DNA of 64,000 bases from contig CM051038.1 in NCBI GenBank assembly GCA_027627225.1, forward strand, positions 46,586,843-46,650,842, in the 5' to 3' direction. Of this stretch, positions 12,401-24,480 are shown one piece after another. The notes below the pieces were generated by a model. That model saw nothing but the letters and a program-made list of their open reading frames with translations, was not told where the DNA came from and did no database searches. The stretch's first letter is position 1; each line of letters starts with the position of its first letter. The position numbers and the translations under genes were made by a program. The stretch comes from Congeria kusceri. Taxonomy: Eukaryota > Mollusca > Bivalvia > Myida > Dreissenidae.

Positions 12401-14630
12401 AATAATGCAAGAGATATGGGTCAGTGGCATCGATTGGGATGAAGAAGTTCAACCTGAAATAGCAAATAAAATTAGACAGTGGTTTGATGAGCTCCACCAT
12501 TTAGACATGATAAGGGTGCCAAGATGCCTTCAGAAAGAAAATAGTGAGAATGAGCTCATTGAAATGAGAGTTCATACATTTGTTGACGCGTCCAGCATAG
12601 CATATGGAGGTGTAGTGTATACAAGAAGCTCTTACAAGGATGGTTCAGTAACTGTAAGATTGGTGACAGCTAAAGAAAAGGTAGCGCCACTTGAAGCTGT
12701 GTGTATACCGCGATTGGAACTGCAGGCTGCAGTGTTAGGTTTGAAGCTGACAAAAAAGGTGAACAAGGCACTAGAAATGCCTATGAAAAACGCAACATTC
12801 TGGTCAGACAGTATGAACGTGCTGTTTTGGGTTCGTCATCAGAGTCGACGAATGAAAACATTTGTTGCCAATAGAGTTGGTGAAATCCATAGATCAACAG
12901 AACCCCAACAATGGCGTTATGTGCCGAGTAAAGAAAATCCGGCAGATTTCATATCGAGAGGATTGACTGTGACTGAACTAAGTGAATCTGCGGTTTGGTT
13001 TGAAGGACCAAACTTCCTGAAAGAAGACAGTGAATTGTGGCCAAAGAATCTTATAGAGGCGAAAATAGAGGCCACAAAAGAGTTGAAACAAGCAAACTAC
13101 AATATAGTTCATGTCGAATCAGAAGATAAGGAGTCAAGACTAGATCCTGAAAGATTCTCAAGTTGGTATCGACTAGTTCGTGTCTTCGGCTGGGTAGTTC
13201 GTTTCATTGAAAACTGTCAGACATCGAAAGCTTACATGGAAAAGGGTTCCCTTAAGGCTCATGAAATACAAGAAAGAGAAAATGACATAATAAGGGAAAC
13301 ACAAAAGGAACATTTTACAGAAGAATATAAAAGACTCAGTCAAAATCTGAATATCCAGACTAACAGCAAGCTGCTGAAGTTGAATCCAAAAATCGACAGT
13401 GAAAGATTAATGAGATGTGATGGAAGACTTGCATTGGCAGAATGCTTGCCGTACAATACAAAATTTCCCATTATATTACCAAGAAAGAGTGCAGTTACAA
13501 AATTGATTGTAAAACAGTTTCACGAGGGCAACAATCACTGTGGGACAAATCAAGTACTCTCTGAATTGTCAAGTAGGTATTGGATAATTGCAGCAAGGGA
13601 AGTTATCAGAGAAGTTGAAAACAATTGTATGGAATGCAGACGAAGGAAATTAAAGGCAGGGAAACAAATCATGGCTCCTTTACCGACCCTTCGTGTGAAC
13701 TTACCATTGAGAGCCTTTGCAAATACTGCCGTTGATTATGGTGGTCCGTTTATCACCGTTCAAGGTCGAGGTAGAAGACGAGAAAAGCGTTACTTGTGTT
13801 TGTTCACGTGCCTCTCGACAAGGGCAGTACATTTGGAAATGGCGTACAGTTTAGACACAAACTCCTTTTTAAACGCCTTTTATCGAATGGTGAACAGAAG
13901 AGGTCTTCCTGTGAAAATGTTGTCAGATAATGGTACAAACTTCGTGAAAGCTGATAAAGAGCTAAAACAGTTAGTTTCTGAATTAAAAGACAGTGAGGAT
14001 CAAATCGTTGAAAATACAGCAAATAAAGGAGTTGAATGGCAGTTCAATCCCCCTCTTGCTCCACACTGGGGTGGCGTACATGAGTCGTTAATCAAAACTG
14101 CAAAGAGAGCGATTTATGGGATATTGAAGAATGCATATGTAACTGACGAGGAATTGACAACAGCATTCACTGGGGCAGAAAATCTTATGAACTCACGACC
14201 ACTTACTTATCAATCCTCAAATCCAAGTGACTGCACCCCTTTAACGCCCAATCATTTTTTATTCGGACAAATGGGTGGTCAGTTCGCACCACAATCAGTG
14301 GATGAAACACAATACAATCTTGTCAAACGATGGAGGCGAGTACAGGAGCTTGTAAGCCATTTTTGGACCAGGTGGCTTCGTGAATGGTTACCAGCATTGA
14401 ATCAAAGAAGCAAATGGAACAGAGAAACAGCAGATATCCGTGAAGGTGACATTGTGATTGTCATCAATCCAGAGGTACCCCGTGGTAATTGGCCGCTGGG
14501 ACGCGTTAGTAAAGTTCATACAGGGCGTGATGGACATGTCAGAGCTGCATCCGTCGTTGTTGGCGGAAAGGAGCTGGTTCGTCCAATTGTTAAATTGTGT
14601 CCCCTGGAACTCAACATTAACAATTCTTAA
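9411..14630 (+). CDS. BEL/Pao gag-pol polyprotein, intact
   Basis: One 1739-residue frame encodes the replication proteins. An acidic/basic coiled-coil N-terminus of about 120 residues is followed by a DUF1759-type gag region (about 135-300, with FSGRKQEYGFWKAAF). A zinc knuckle CX2CX4HX4C starts near residue 381. A DUF1758-like aspartic protease has LLDDAS near 474-479. The reverse transcriptase has VRLVFDAS near 758 and the catalytic YMDD at 877-880. RNase H-like motifs follow (FVDAS near 1060, FWSDSMNVLFW near 1130). The integrase has an HHCC-type region near 1370-1410, then Asp near 1442, Asp near 1506 and Glu near 1558 (GGVHES). A C-terminal DUF5641 region has REGDIVIV and PRGNWPLGRV. 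No stop or frameshift is seen and every catalytic motif is present. The first ATG after the leader is the natural start. Confidence 0.97.
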   Translation: MSKEEETENEHAMESRIVEIKLQKQKAKTKFTRNANKLKEELSDSHMDKALAKELLDNVEEAMDEAIKIIHELCDEYKTQGRTKEMTDSIKEIEKIENSYEVVVEIYNNAISDTSETSNASRNEKEEKSTKSQLDRDLSRQMKRVSIPIFSGRKQEYGFWKAAFTACIDKTDASPEYKLLQLRQYLKGEALKAIEGLGHSALAYEKAKERLDRKFGGERRRVNQFIEEIEKFPAIKYENSRSVEQFADLLDITLINLKELKEQDLHSNFLYQQLLRKLPENMISRFERWLFENSKDETIDMLNEWITKEAEFKVIAQEAKYGLEQKKEQRDRSFFTNEKRPAKSQRECKICKKTHAIWDCNVFSNLTPAERWDKAKELRLCFRCLRNNHVGNDCRNYRKCVIDGCGKVHHRLLHRSEKSGSAESRDTTAESRDTTTTFQSRHETLQNNSSQYIALRTVPVVLKYGNRTLKVNALLDDASTKTYVNANVAAELNLHGSQTEMSVRMLNNKVETFYTKSVTFEIQSIDGTLQKEIDAQTVKNVTGELKVIDWSKERIKYHHLQNIDFPPVPRKATVDILIGLDNADLHISRREITGNKGEPVARLTPLGWTCVGTVEAPEPNVYITFHVNDTGVDLTEFWNMESIGTKSQLSDKDQKILKTAESSIEYDSNFYKVSIPWKKNKTELTENYEAAVNRLVNLEKRLKKDNELNEVYRKTIEQYEKKGYVRRLTKEENDMKGWYLPHFPVVRSDKETTKVRLVFDASAKHNNISLNDVIYQGPKLQNDLNEILLKFRKHSVALVCDVAEMYLRVGLKECDQPCHRFLWRSSSEKPIEVYQFTRLVFGVNASPFLAQLVSQHNAVKFENLYPLASKTVNESTYMDDSMNSLESPIEAIEHYQQLNELWRKAGMHVRKWLSNSEEVLEIIPVEDRALQINLAKSELPSVKTLGQLWLAKEDQFSFRTDLTNTEMSLTKRNFLRKLASVFDPLGLIAPFILKAKVIMQEIWVSGIDWDEEVQPEIANKIRQWFDELHHLDMIRVPRCLQKENSENELIEMRVHTFVDASSIAYGGVVYTRSSYKDGSVTVRLVTAKEKVAPLEAVCIPRLELQAAVLGLKLTKKVNKALEMPMKNATFWSDSMNVLFWVRHQSRRMKTFVANRVGEIHRSTEPQQWRYVPSKENPADFISRGLTVTELSESAVWFEGPNFLKEDSELWPKNLIEAKIEATKELKQANYNIVHVESEDKESRLDPERFSSWYRLVRVFGWVVRFIENCQTSKAYMEKGSLKAHEIQERENDIIRETQKEHFTEEYKRLSQNLNIQTNSKLLKLNPKIDSERLMRCDGRLALAECLPYNTKFPIILPRKSAVTKLIVKQFHEGNNHCGTNQVLSELSSRYWIIAAREVIREVENNCMECRRRKLKAGKQIMAPLPTLRVNLPLRAFANTAVDYGGPFITVQGRGRRREKRYLCLFTCLSTRAVHLEMAYSLDTNSFLNAFYRMVNRRGLPVKMLSDNGTNFVKADKELKQLVSELKDSEDQIVENTANKGVEWQFNPPLAPHWGGVHESLIKTAKRAIYGILKNAYVTDEELTTAFTGAENLMNSRPLTYQSSNPSDCTPLTPNHFLFGQMGGQFAPQSVDETQYNLVKRWRRVQELVSHFWTRWLREWLPALNQRSKWNRETADIREGDIVIVINPEVPRGNWPLGRVSKVHTGRDGHVRAASVVVGGKELVRPIVKLCPLELNINNS

Positions 14631-15586
14631 GTGAGATCAATAATAATAAATAAAAGAGGCATAATAATCCTCTGAATTGTGTGTGTGACCAGTGTAGTAA
14701 TAAATAAAAGAGGCATAATAATCCTCTTCCAATATCAATCTAGTGTAGTTCATAGAAAGATGGTGAACGACAAATTCTACTCTTTTACCAATGTGTGTGT
14801 ATAAGTGTAAATAGAAACATTATGTGACCATGAAGATTATGAAGAATGAAGATGACATCTTATTCATTAATGTACGCATTTATGTAACTATGTATATAAT
14901 ATATATGCATTCATTTTTTAAGCAAAACATTAATATGATTGAAATAATGTATTCTTTTATTATATTGGACATGAAAACATGCATATACAAATATATGTAA
15001 TAGCCATATTGTTGTTCGCTTTAGTAATAGAATGGTTAGTTAAATGTTGCATTTAAGAACTAAACTGTACATTATATTTTACTTAGATTTCAAATATCAA
15101 GGAAACATATTTCCATATACTGTGTAATTGATATATCTTGCTCTTCACGTGTTAAAATCTTTAACTATTTTCCATAACATGTATCATTCTAATACATTGT
15201 TTAGTTAAAAAAGATTGTAATCATAATAGGCCTAGATGAATATAACAAAATCAGGGGATTTATTGAGCAAATAGGAGAATTTTTGGCTTATATGTAAATT
15301 GCCATGATTCTAGTATTGATGTTGCAAGGGAAAGGCATAATCCATTATATTACAAGAAAAAGGTCTACACTTAAGTAATGGAAATTAAAGTAATTGTTAA
15401 TAGACAATTCAATACCAAGTCTGGTATAAATAGATTTATAGACGTGTAGTGAACATATTAAACTGGTATTATTTTAATTAAATATTACTAGTGATCGGGT
15501 ATAGTTATAGTTGCCTAGAAATATAGAGAAGTAATGTTATTTCTAAACTTATTATGAATATTCCTTTTGATGGTTATACCATCAAC
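14631..15586 (+). other. Non-coding 3' region of the BEL/Pao element
   Basis: About 950 bp of AT-rich sequence lie between the gag-pol stop and the polypurine tract. No frame of useful length is present, and I see no envelope, signal peptide or membrane segment. The only structure I see is a pair of repeated hairpins at its start. Confidence 0.8.
14644..14727 (+). repeat. Two 30-bp direct repeats, each a hairpin
   Basis: A 30-bp unit starting TAATAAATAAAAGAGG occurs at 14644-14673 and again, identical, at 14698-14727, 54 bp apart. Each copy contains AGAGG...CCTCT separated by nine bases, so each can form a small stem-loop in RNA. They begin 14 bp after the gag-pol stop codon. A role in termination, stability or packaging is speculation. 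Confidence 0.85.
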
Positions 15587-15597
15587 AAGGGGGGAAA
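15587..15597 (+). promoter_or_regulatory. Polypurine tract
   Basis: The 11-base all-purine run AAGGGGGGAAA directly abuts the TG of the right LTR. This is the position and composition expected of the plus-strand primer of LTR retrotransposons. Confidence 0.9.
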
Positions 15598-15796
15598 TGT
15601 TGTGAAGGATTTAGAAATTAGTGGTTGTTAGCCGTATTGTGGTAAAATGTAATCGATTAAAGAATGAGTGCTGTGTTCGAATGGATCGATGTAAATATGT
15701 TTTTTAGTGGAAAAATAAAAGTGGAAAAAACTCAAAATATCTAGTCTTATTGCCTGAATAGTACACATAATCAGCGTATTTAGACTCTATAGAACA
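15598..15796 (+). repeat. 3' LTR of the BEL/Pao element
   Basis: This 199-bp repeat is identical by eye to 9019-9217. It contains AATAAA at 15714-15719, a plausible polyadenylation signal. It is followed at once by GTGCC, the second copy of the target duplication. Confidence 0.97.
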
Positions 15797-16169
15797 GTGC
15801 CTGTGTTTTCCTTGTTTAGTGTTTTGTATGTGCCAGTGTTTTTCACATTATTCTGAAGTTTCATTTTTGGCGGGTATATACTACTATATTAGAAACACAT
15901 TCCTATTTGATTAATATAATGTAATAACATGCTTTAATGCCTAAGACATAATGAGATTAACATTACACGATTACGTCTTTTCCTTTGAAGAAACGTGCAA
16001 AAACGATTAGAGAATTCAGAACAGAGTTGTCTTCTAAACAAACTATAACCGTGAATAAAACAACCAACAGCAAAAATAAAACTTAAGCATGTGTATGTTT
16101 GTGTTGTCCCAGCAAAGAATGATTCGTTCGTGGTATTCTATAAACATATATTTTATATATCTGAATTAT

Positions 16170-16463
16170 TTTCTTTGCCTTTATTTGACGAAATTTATAC
16201 ACGTTTCATAAAACATGATTCCCTACATTGCAATGTATTGTCAACAGGGTAAGACGGGTTTTCATGTGTTTTGTAGGTGCCAGTGTTTTCGACATAATGC
16301 TGAAGTTTCATTTTTTGCGGGATATATACTAATGTATCAGAAACACATTCCGATTTGATTAATATAATGTAACAACATGCTTTAATGCCTAAGACATAAT
16401 GAGATTGACATTACACGATTACGTCTGTTCCTTTGAAGAAACGTGCAAAAACGATTAGAGAAT
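16170..16463 (+). repeat. Second copy of the sequence hit by the BEL element
   Basis: Matches 8931-9018 and then 15802-16015 in order, including TTTATTTGACGAAATTTATA, the GTGCCAGTGTTTT region, and a long well-conserved block from GAAGTTTCATTTTT to ACGATTAGAGAAT. It gives an uninterrupted version of the retrotransposon's insertion site. Confidence 0.75.
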
Positions 16464-19207
16464 GGCTGTCACATAATGTGCATTGTACAGATCCATAAAG
16501 TATATCCTTTGATATGACTTCAGGTTTCATCTAAAAAAATATATATTTTCTAAATAGTTTTATGCATTCATTTATTTTTCTATAAAATATTTGTGTGCGT
16601 TTATATGCACCATAATGTGTAAACACAAACAAAGTCTTTAATTAATTAAATCTATGGCTTTTGCTTTAGAAACTGTATACGATATGTGCAATGTGTGCTT
16701 GCTCTTGTAAGTGTATACAGTTTATATTTTCCTTTTCGAAGCAGTTATACATATATAGTTATCTTTACGCAATTATCTTCTGCTAAATATACGCCTATCT
16801 ATTGCTAAGCATTAACTCAAACTCAAACTTGTTTTAATATTTTAACAACCTTATTTGCATGACGATGTCATACAAATACAATGGTCTTAACATTTCCAAT
16901 TATAGTATTTCTATATGGTATTTTGAGGGCTTAAATTTGATTACACATCGCAACATTCATTCGATAACATTCAAACATAATGTGCAAGGATATTTGTTTC
17001 GTAACTACCATCATTTGTGCTATTAAGTAGCATGAAGCGACACCAGACATCTCTTCAAATAAGATTATGTGATACTCCCATTTACAAGGTCCTTGCTATA
17101 TCCCCTGGAACTGTATGAAATAATACGGATTCAGATAAAAGAAGAAGAGACACAAATAGTAAATTTAATAAAATTTCCTTGAGGTTTTCGTATTGACTTT
17201 CACTTGCACAAACAGTTTCACATTAGATAATACACGTCGAATGAGAAAATGATAACTAAAATATTAATAATTCATTTAAGGTATTGTTTATGTACGCATG
17301 CAGTATACGTCTAATAATAATTTCTTTAAAACAGTTCAAATTGACACAGCTTATTCTTTAATAATTTAATTAAAATATATGGGAAAACAGTTTTTGGTTT
17401 CGTAAACTTTTCCGAAAGTACTGAACTTCTTTGAATAGAACATAAATGGCATAATTATTGTATACTATAGTGCCGCGTATCGCTTCAGCAGATATAATTA
17501 AAAAGACCATTTGCTAATAGCCTTAAAATTCGGACTGGTTCATTCTAAACATGTGTAGTGCTAACAAAGTCTCATTCGTGATTGATATGCGACTGATTCA
17601 GTAACTGACTTTTCATATTTGTACACAGCCAAACTTATTCATCATCCACCCTTCTTTCACTTAAATAACAGGAGATTTTTTCGAAATGTGTAAGCGTTAG
17701 TCTTTTAACGGAAGCACAACACATAAAAAATACTTATAAGTAGGTGAAACAGGCCGCACATATAAAATAATAAATAAAACAAATTAAAATTCACAAATTA
17801 GCAAATGAAGATTTTCCTTAAACAATATAGTGATTTGCAAGTGACATAACATTTGTCTAAGTAATTCGTTAGGTTTTAAAACATGGCATATTATTATTCT
17901 TATTTACAGACATTACACGTAAAGTAATATAAAACATTTTGGTCAATGGTCGTTGTACACTTTTTATTTGCATTTTCATTTTTCCAAAAGGATATTGATT
18001 ACAGCTCTTGCACTTTATTACAAAGAAGAAAGGTTTCATTTGTATCTCCACCAAAAAGGTTATTTTTTGTTCCGTTGATTGCTTGTTTGTCTGTCTGTCA
18101 ACAGCTTTACGCTAAAAACAACACACTTTTGAACGTATTTGCGTGACATGTTCTCAGAAGACTGGAGGAAACCGAAGAACAAACGATAAGACTTGTGTGG
18201 TAATTCGGGTCACCGTCTGGACCTAACTTAAAATGATGCATTATATTTTCGAGATAGGGTATTATTGATTCGCGAAGGTAAAATTATCTCCCATTCAATT
18301 GACCAGTAGATACTTGTCAATCAGGGATTGAGCTGACCAATGACGGGTTTATATTTAAGTGGTAAACTATAGCACATGGTTGCATAATCCAATCAATTTA
18401 CTTAAAACCCTTGGACAAACAGCCTTGGACAAATAGAAAGGCGGAGCGATACATTTCTGTCTACTGGTTAATTGTAATGTAGTTACTATTTTGGCAGAGG
18501 TTTGCGCTATGCGGATGATTTGAAGCGCATATTCTTCTTGTGTGTATTCTAATTATACATGTACATCGGTTACTTAGTACACAATTAAGAGTGGTTTGCA
18601 AATAAAAAAATATTTAAATAAAATTCACAAAATCCGAAAGGCACTCACATTACACGCAGTAATTATCTGCAGATATTTATGTTCTGGAGTGCGTAAAGTA
18701 AACAGAGCGTTTTTATTACGTTAAAATAACAATTTATATTTTGTTACAATTATTTCTTACATTCATAGCAAGATATTAATAATACAACTACTGATCGACT
18801 GAGAGTAAATCGCAACAAGTAACGTGAACACAACATGAAGATAAGAATTAATTTTTATCTCGAGTTAGAATATGTTATTTTTGCATACGATTTTATTTTA
18901 GACATGTAAACGCAATCATTGTTCTAATTACCTAATCTGACCTTGCTTTAAAGTTCGTGCCAAAAATAATAACCCAGCATCTCTAAATTATGCTGATTAA
19001 GACAAAAGGTTAACAGCAGTCGTAAAACTTCAGTCCTCATTTGAAGTGACTTGCATAATGTAAACATACGATGATACGCAATATTATGTCCAGAATACAT
19101 TAATTAGTACTGTTTTTAATTGATAAAAGAAGTAAGATGGCTTATTTAGCTTTTATAGGTGAAAGGTAAATAAATGGCAGTTCATGCTATTTACCAATAC
19201 GTTAATT

Positions 19208-19320
19208 AAATACGCTCGCGCATACACACTCACAAACGTATGTAGGCTACCACTAAATATGTAGGCTACCACTAAATACGCTCACGCATACACACTCACA
19301 AACGTATGTAGGCTACCACT
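19208..19320 (+). repeat. Local tandem duplication, 66-bp period
   Basis: A unit starting AAATACGCTC and running through CGCATACACACTCACAAACG and TATGTAGGCTACCACT occurs at 19208 and 19274. A short extra ATGTAGGCTACCACT lies between the two copies. Copies differ at one or two bases, so the duplication is recent. It is non-coding. Confidence 0.85.
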
Positions 19321-22300
19321 AAATGTATTGCAGTCATAGCAAAATATGTTAATGGAGTGCAATTTTGTAGTTTGTATTTCTAGAAATGTCAAGGTCATTT
19401 TTATGAAAAGTACATGCATGTACTTTCATAACAAAATTGTTGATATACTTGTAAATCTATTAGTTTTGGTCTTGGCAACAGGTTTCTTGTGCGCCATCAA
19501 ACCCGTCTAAACGATTATCATTGTATTTCCCATGTAAAATGCAAAAATAAAAATAAAGAGTACGTTTGTTGATTTCGTTGAACGAAAAACTAAATTTACT
19601 TTTTATTTTATGCTTTTGGACAATAAATATTATAAATAAAATTGCACAAGATATGCTTAAGCGTCACAAGTTCGTGTATACTGACGTCATAAATGACGTC
19701 ATAAATGAATAAAAAATTGTCACTCATTAGTATGATGGGAAAAGGTGGCGTATTTTGTGCGTCGTTGTCGCCCAATAAATTGAATAATGTTGCATTGTAT
19801 AGTGCTTTTTTCTGTAAACACATGAATACATGTAAGTACTGCACATGTATATAAAATTGCCATATATGAGTTCATAGCAAGGAAATGTAATAGTCAGACT
19901 TGTATAAATATAGTTGTATCACTGTTTCATAATATAATAGTATATAATAATTATGCAACACGTCATTATTTATTGACACACACAACGACGAAATTATCGT
20001 TAAGCCCATCCAAGGACATACCGGCTACCATTATCGGCCGCCAGACAGAATCCATCAAATGTAAAACAGAAAATCTCAATTGAAACAGGAATAATCAGTC
20101 TACGAACTGTGAAAAGGAAATACCCGATACCTTGTTTTCCCATAAGACAGTCACGATAATGCATATTATATTAATCACGCACAATAAGAACAGTCTAAAT
20201 AGGAGGCCTTCCCGTCAAGAAATGGATCATCATTCGAGAATCTTTGCACTTCACTAAACCAATTGTTCAGTTAATGTTGGTATCATCAACTAAAAAGAGG
20301 ATTCTGATGACACCAAACACTCAGGGGCTTGATACGTGATTTAATTATCTACCATATTACGTCCATTTGTAAACAAGTCAGAACAGGGCATATGATATTA
20401 TGAATCATGATAAATTGCTAGACAGAAAGTACCATCGTGAAGATTAATTTGATTTGCCTTTGAAAACCAGTTTACTAATCCATTTTGCGTCTGTGTAAAT
20501 GGGAATATACTACATGTCATTTATTGCATGAAATTCTGAACTGTAATTGGTGAATCGTTCTTGTTTAGGTAAAACTTAATAATTTGTATCCATGACATTC
20601 ATTTTTTTCAAAATGGCACATTCAAAATGAACGTACATGTTAAATGCGATAAATACCACAACGAACAAATTTGGTACACACAGTATTCTGGAATGTTACC
20701 ATAACATACATTACAGGGCCTTCCCCAGGATTTTTGTCAGGCGCCCCGGTCCCGACAGGAGTTGGTTAGGGAGGGGTATCCCCTCCCTACATGGATTTTT
20801 GCGGCACGTGTCAAATGACATTATCTGGTGCGTGTTAGCTCTTAAATTTAGAGTAAACACGTTTTAATTTGTGTGTAAACATTTAAACGAAATTAAATAA
20901 ACGAAACATCATCGTTTAGATGGTATACCTCTAGACTTGTAAAAGCAAAAGCGTCATTGTTGCTGCGAAACTGAAAGTTACACTTTTTCCAGATGTTTAT
21001 GTCCAGTGCGCATCACATTCGCACAGTGACATCATGGTAAAAACTACTATTCTCGTCGTTCTCGAATTTTGAGGTTACACTCGATCTACTTACGGAGCCT
21101 CTTTTTTTCGATTAATTATGTTTATATGGGCCGGCGTGTAATGTTTTCATAATGTTTTAATCGTTATAACTGCTGAACGTAGTACTGATTAGATAGTTGT
21201 TGAATTGTAAAGATCTATATTAATATACATGTATATGAAGCATGCTTTGACGCATAAACGGCGGGAAAACTTCCTCGTGCACGTTGTGCCGACGCGCGTC
21301 AAATGTTAAAGACCTGTATTTAATAAATCACATGGTCGGTACACGCAAGCTTTCCATGCGTGTAACGTGACGTCGTGGTTGTCTGCAGACATTTCGCGTT
21401 CTTTTGTAGAAAACACGAACATGTTTTAATGCGATAAATACCACAACGAGCACGAGTGTGATTTTGTGCATGTTCATATCTGGTATACACAGTATTCTGT
21501 AATGCTGCCATAACAACCATAAGTATTTAGCCGGTCGTATTCTCTTTTCAGTGGGATTAGATTTATCTAGTCATGGTAGCTATGGGTCAGCATCTGCCGA
21601 ACCCAAATGCTTTAGGACCCAACTGAAATCATCAGTTCATTAAAATTGACAACAAATAGTTATTTTCATATAAATGCACCATGAGGACCAACCTGCATTG
21701 CGTTACACAAACGATACTTTGAATTGGAAATCTATAGAGGAAATATTTTGAAAGTTAACATCATTTTAAAGTAACCACTTTGATTAAGACGAACATTGAG
21801 GCGGATGTGGTTGCAGTCGCAAAAGGGGAATAATATATTTCAATTGATTCAGTCTTCCAAAAGCAATCATTAATTTGTATTGTTATGAACAACCATAGTT
21901 CCAAAATCACTTTGCAATCTGCAACAACACCTTGTACCGAGTCAGACAAAATGTGTTAGTATAAAAGGAAAACTGTCCCTCTGTCCATGGGAGTTTTATT
22001 TCAAAACCATTGTCTATATCTACATTTTACAACATAATGTTGTATTTCACAAATTCAATGGACTATACGATCAAAGAAAAATGACTGAGTCTCTACATTT
22101 CAAGACTCAATTTGCATATTTATAAACAGAGATACTAGTCAGAGCTTTATACATATAAATCAACGTTAGTATAGCAAGCTCTTGTCGACATCTTTACTTT
22201 GGAGACAAAGAGTTTTAGACCCCCACCGTTCGATTCCATTAAAACCAGTGTTTGGTATTCAATAATTGGTTCTGGAAAAATATGATTTAAATTTTGTTGC

Positions 22301-22961
22301 AAGAAAAACGTTCAGACAATTCAGCAGACTTTCTCCGATGTCCATGTATTATTAAAGGGAAGTGCAATGTTGTTCACTGCAAAAACGGTTCTGAACTACA
22401 CTGTGCCTTATTTAAAATGAGGCCGCATAAAACGAGACGAATTTATTCAATTATGGTAGCTGTCGATGTATTAATTAGTGTCGCTAAGATATGCATGACG
22501 ACAAAATTTTATATAAGCACGATGGTTAGTCGGGGGCTTACACTAATTTATTTCCATCAATCACATTTTATTCCGTATTCTATGTGGATGCAAATAAAAC
22601 GTAAGATATATATATATCAGTATGCACGGAGTTTTCTTATTTATTAGACATATATCTTGAATTCATTCTTAGTATCTGTGTAAAAATTTAAGCCGTAATA
22701 ATTTTATCTAAAGCAGCTAATTGCAAGCTTAAACGGTGATGGATGTAGAGAAAAAAATCATTGTTCGTGTACAGGGATCTTTGACTGACCACGGACGATC
22801 TCTTTATTAAGAATCGTGATACGGAACAAAAGGATGTCTTGAACCGACGCAGAAGGTTTCTTCTTTAATTATGCAATTGCAGTGTATAGAAACTCAATCA
22901 ACTCATCGCCGTTATTGTAACAAGTGATCAATAGACTTTGTCCCATCATCAGGCGTGTATT

Positions 22962-23102
22962 GACGAAATATACCCCCATGCAATAACCTTAGGTTCATTG
23001 AAACACTGTGGGATAAAGCAAACACGCGCAGTATAATGACGTCAATTGTTGATTTTCGTGACGTCATTTTATGTTTTTTCGTTATATTTAGTTGTTTTCT
23101 AT
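22962..23102 (+). repeat. TGACGTCA-containing dispersed repeat (inverted copy near 38 kb)
   Basis: Two near-palindromic TGACGTCA-type sites flank GTTGATTTTCG, followed by ATTTTATGTTTTTTCGTTATA. The same arrangement occurs in the opposite orientation at about 38014-38104. The two are copies of one repeat family. Whether the CRE-like sites bind a CREB/ATF protein is unknown. Confidence 0.65.
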
Positions 23103-24480
23103 CGTTCATTTTCAAAGTAAAGACCTGTAAATGACTCCACTTAGTATCCGCCGTTTATACAATTAATTTGTAATTAGTATCATATTAATATTAAGGTATT
23201 TTAATAAAAATGGAGAACTACAAATATTCATTATAGTAAAAGTGTGTTCACGTATACGTACAGAAGGGCATCACAACTTAAAATTTAAATTAAGTACCTT
23301 CGTTGTATAAAATCGCAAATCACAGCCATACAATAAAATATCAGAAATATTTCGTACTTGCGATTACAAACCACTATCATAGTTTAATGGCATACTACAC
23401 CAATCTTCTTAAGAACTATTGATATTAAAGTAGAACATTTTCCCGAATAAATCGTTGAATCTAAACATTCATATCCCACAAAAGACAAGCTGTATATATC
23501 TCATGAATGTATGTTGAATATTTAGGACAATCGTTGAACGTCGAAGTTTCTGGAGTTTCATTTCGAGTTAACTTATTCATATACAAGTTCCCAGAGCTGA
23601 TGATATTTTCAAAAGAAAGACGTAATAAAGATTGTTGCATAATTTACTGCAATTTTACATTTTATGATTATATTTCTACTAACCTAATTTCATCAGAAAT
23701 TGCTACAATAAGTGTCCATTGTAATAATAAAACACTACTGCAACAAAAATACACCAGTTATAATGCGGAAGTGTACTCGAAAAAAGCCATTCGAATATTA
23801 AGATAGAACTTTAACTTAACAAACACTTCGAAATCTCCTGATTATAATGCAATAATCGTTTACAAATATTATGCCACTGCTTATAAGCCGTTTTCTTGTT
23901 TTGTTATAGTGTTTTTTTTCTCAGTGTTTCATTCGTATTTGTTTGAGCTTATGCTTCTTTTTTCGTTTCACTCAATTTACATTCATCTTAAATTATCATG
24001 ACAAAACAATTAAATGATAAACATAGCCATTGTTTTCTCTCTGGATATTTTTTTAGCAATATTGAAATTTTCATGTCAAAACCCATGACAACATCAGTAA
24101 TTATTGCAGGAGTTTAAAATCACTTCACATCTGTTCTAAGTGGTCAGTATTTACTGTGTTGTAACTGAATTAAAACAACTGCAATGTTTTCAATGTAATT
24201 ATGTACGTTTGCGTGTTAGAGTATTAAATTGTTAAATGTTGTAATACTGCCATGTCAATATATTGCCATATTTAGTTGTATTAGGCGTTAGGAGTTCGTT
24301 ATATGTCAGTTCAAACAGCGGCCACTAGAATTAAATAATCATTAGTGTAATTATGACTATTTTAAGATGCACAACATTAATTAAAATAACGATTTAGATG
24401 TGTTTGTTTTTTATATTTCAGATTTGCAGAATTGATGGAAATTGATGTTGTTACTATAATTATAAAGGCCAAAAAACTGA

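Larger units (their letters stand above)
9019..15796 (+). mobile_element. Complete BEL/Pao LTR retrotransposon
   Basis: The element is 6778 bp and has all structural parts: two 199-bp LTRs beginning TGT and ending ACA, a primer-binding region just inside the left LTR, one uninterrupted gag-pol frame, a polypurine tract against the right LTR, and a 5-bp target duplication (GTGCC at 9014-9018 and 15797-15801). By eye the two LTRs show no difference. Domain order (gag, protease, reverse transcriptase, RNase H, integrase, DUF5641) is that of BEL/Pao, and integrase follows RNase H. I see no envelope gene. Identical LTRs and an open 1739-codon frame indicate a very young, possibly still mobile copy; activity itself is inference. 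Confidence 0.97.

Noticed and set aside
20710..20805. GC-rich patch with GAGGGGTATCCCCTC palindrome, considered as a gene fragment or RNA
   Set aside because: Only about 95 bp, no conserved frame and no second copy within the window. I cannot assign it.
22294..22647. 117-codon plus-strand frame
   Set aside because: Longest free frame in the 16-27 kb stretch, but with no recognisable domain and no splice context. Length alone is not unusual for 64 kb.
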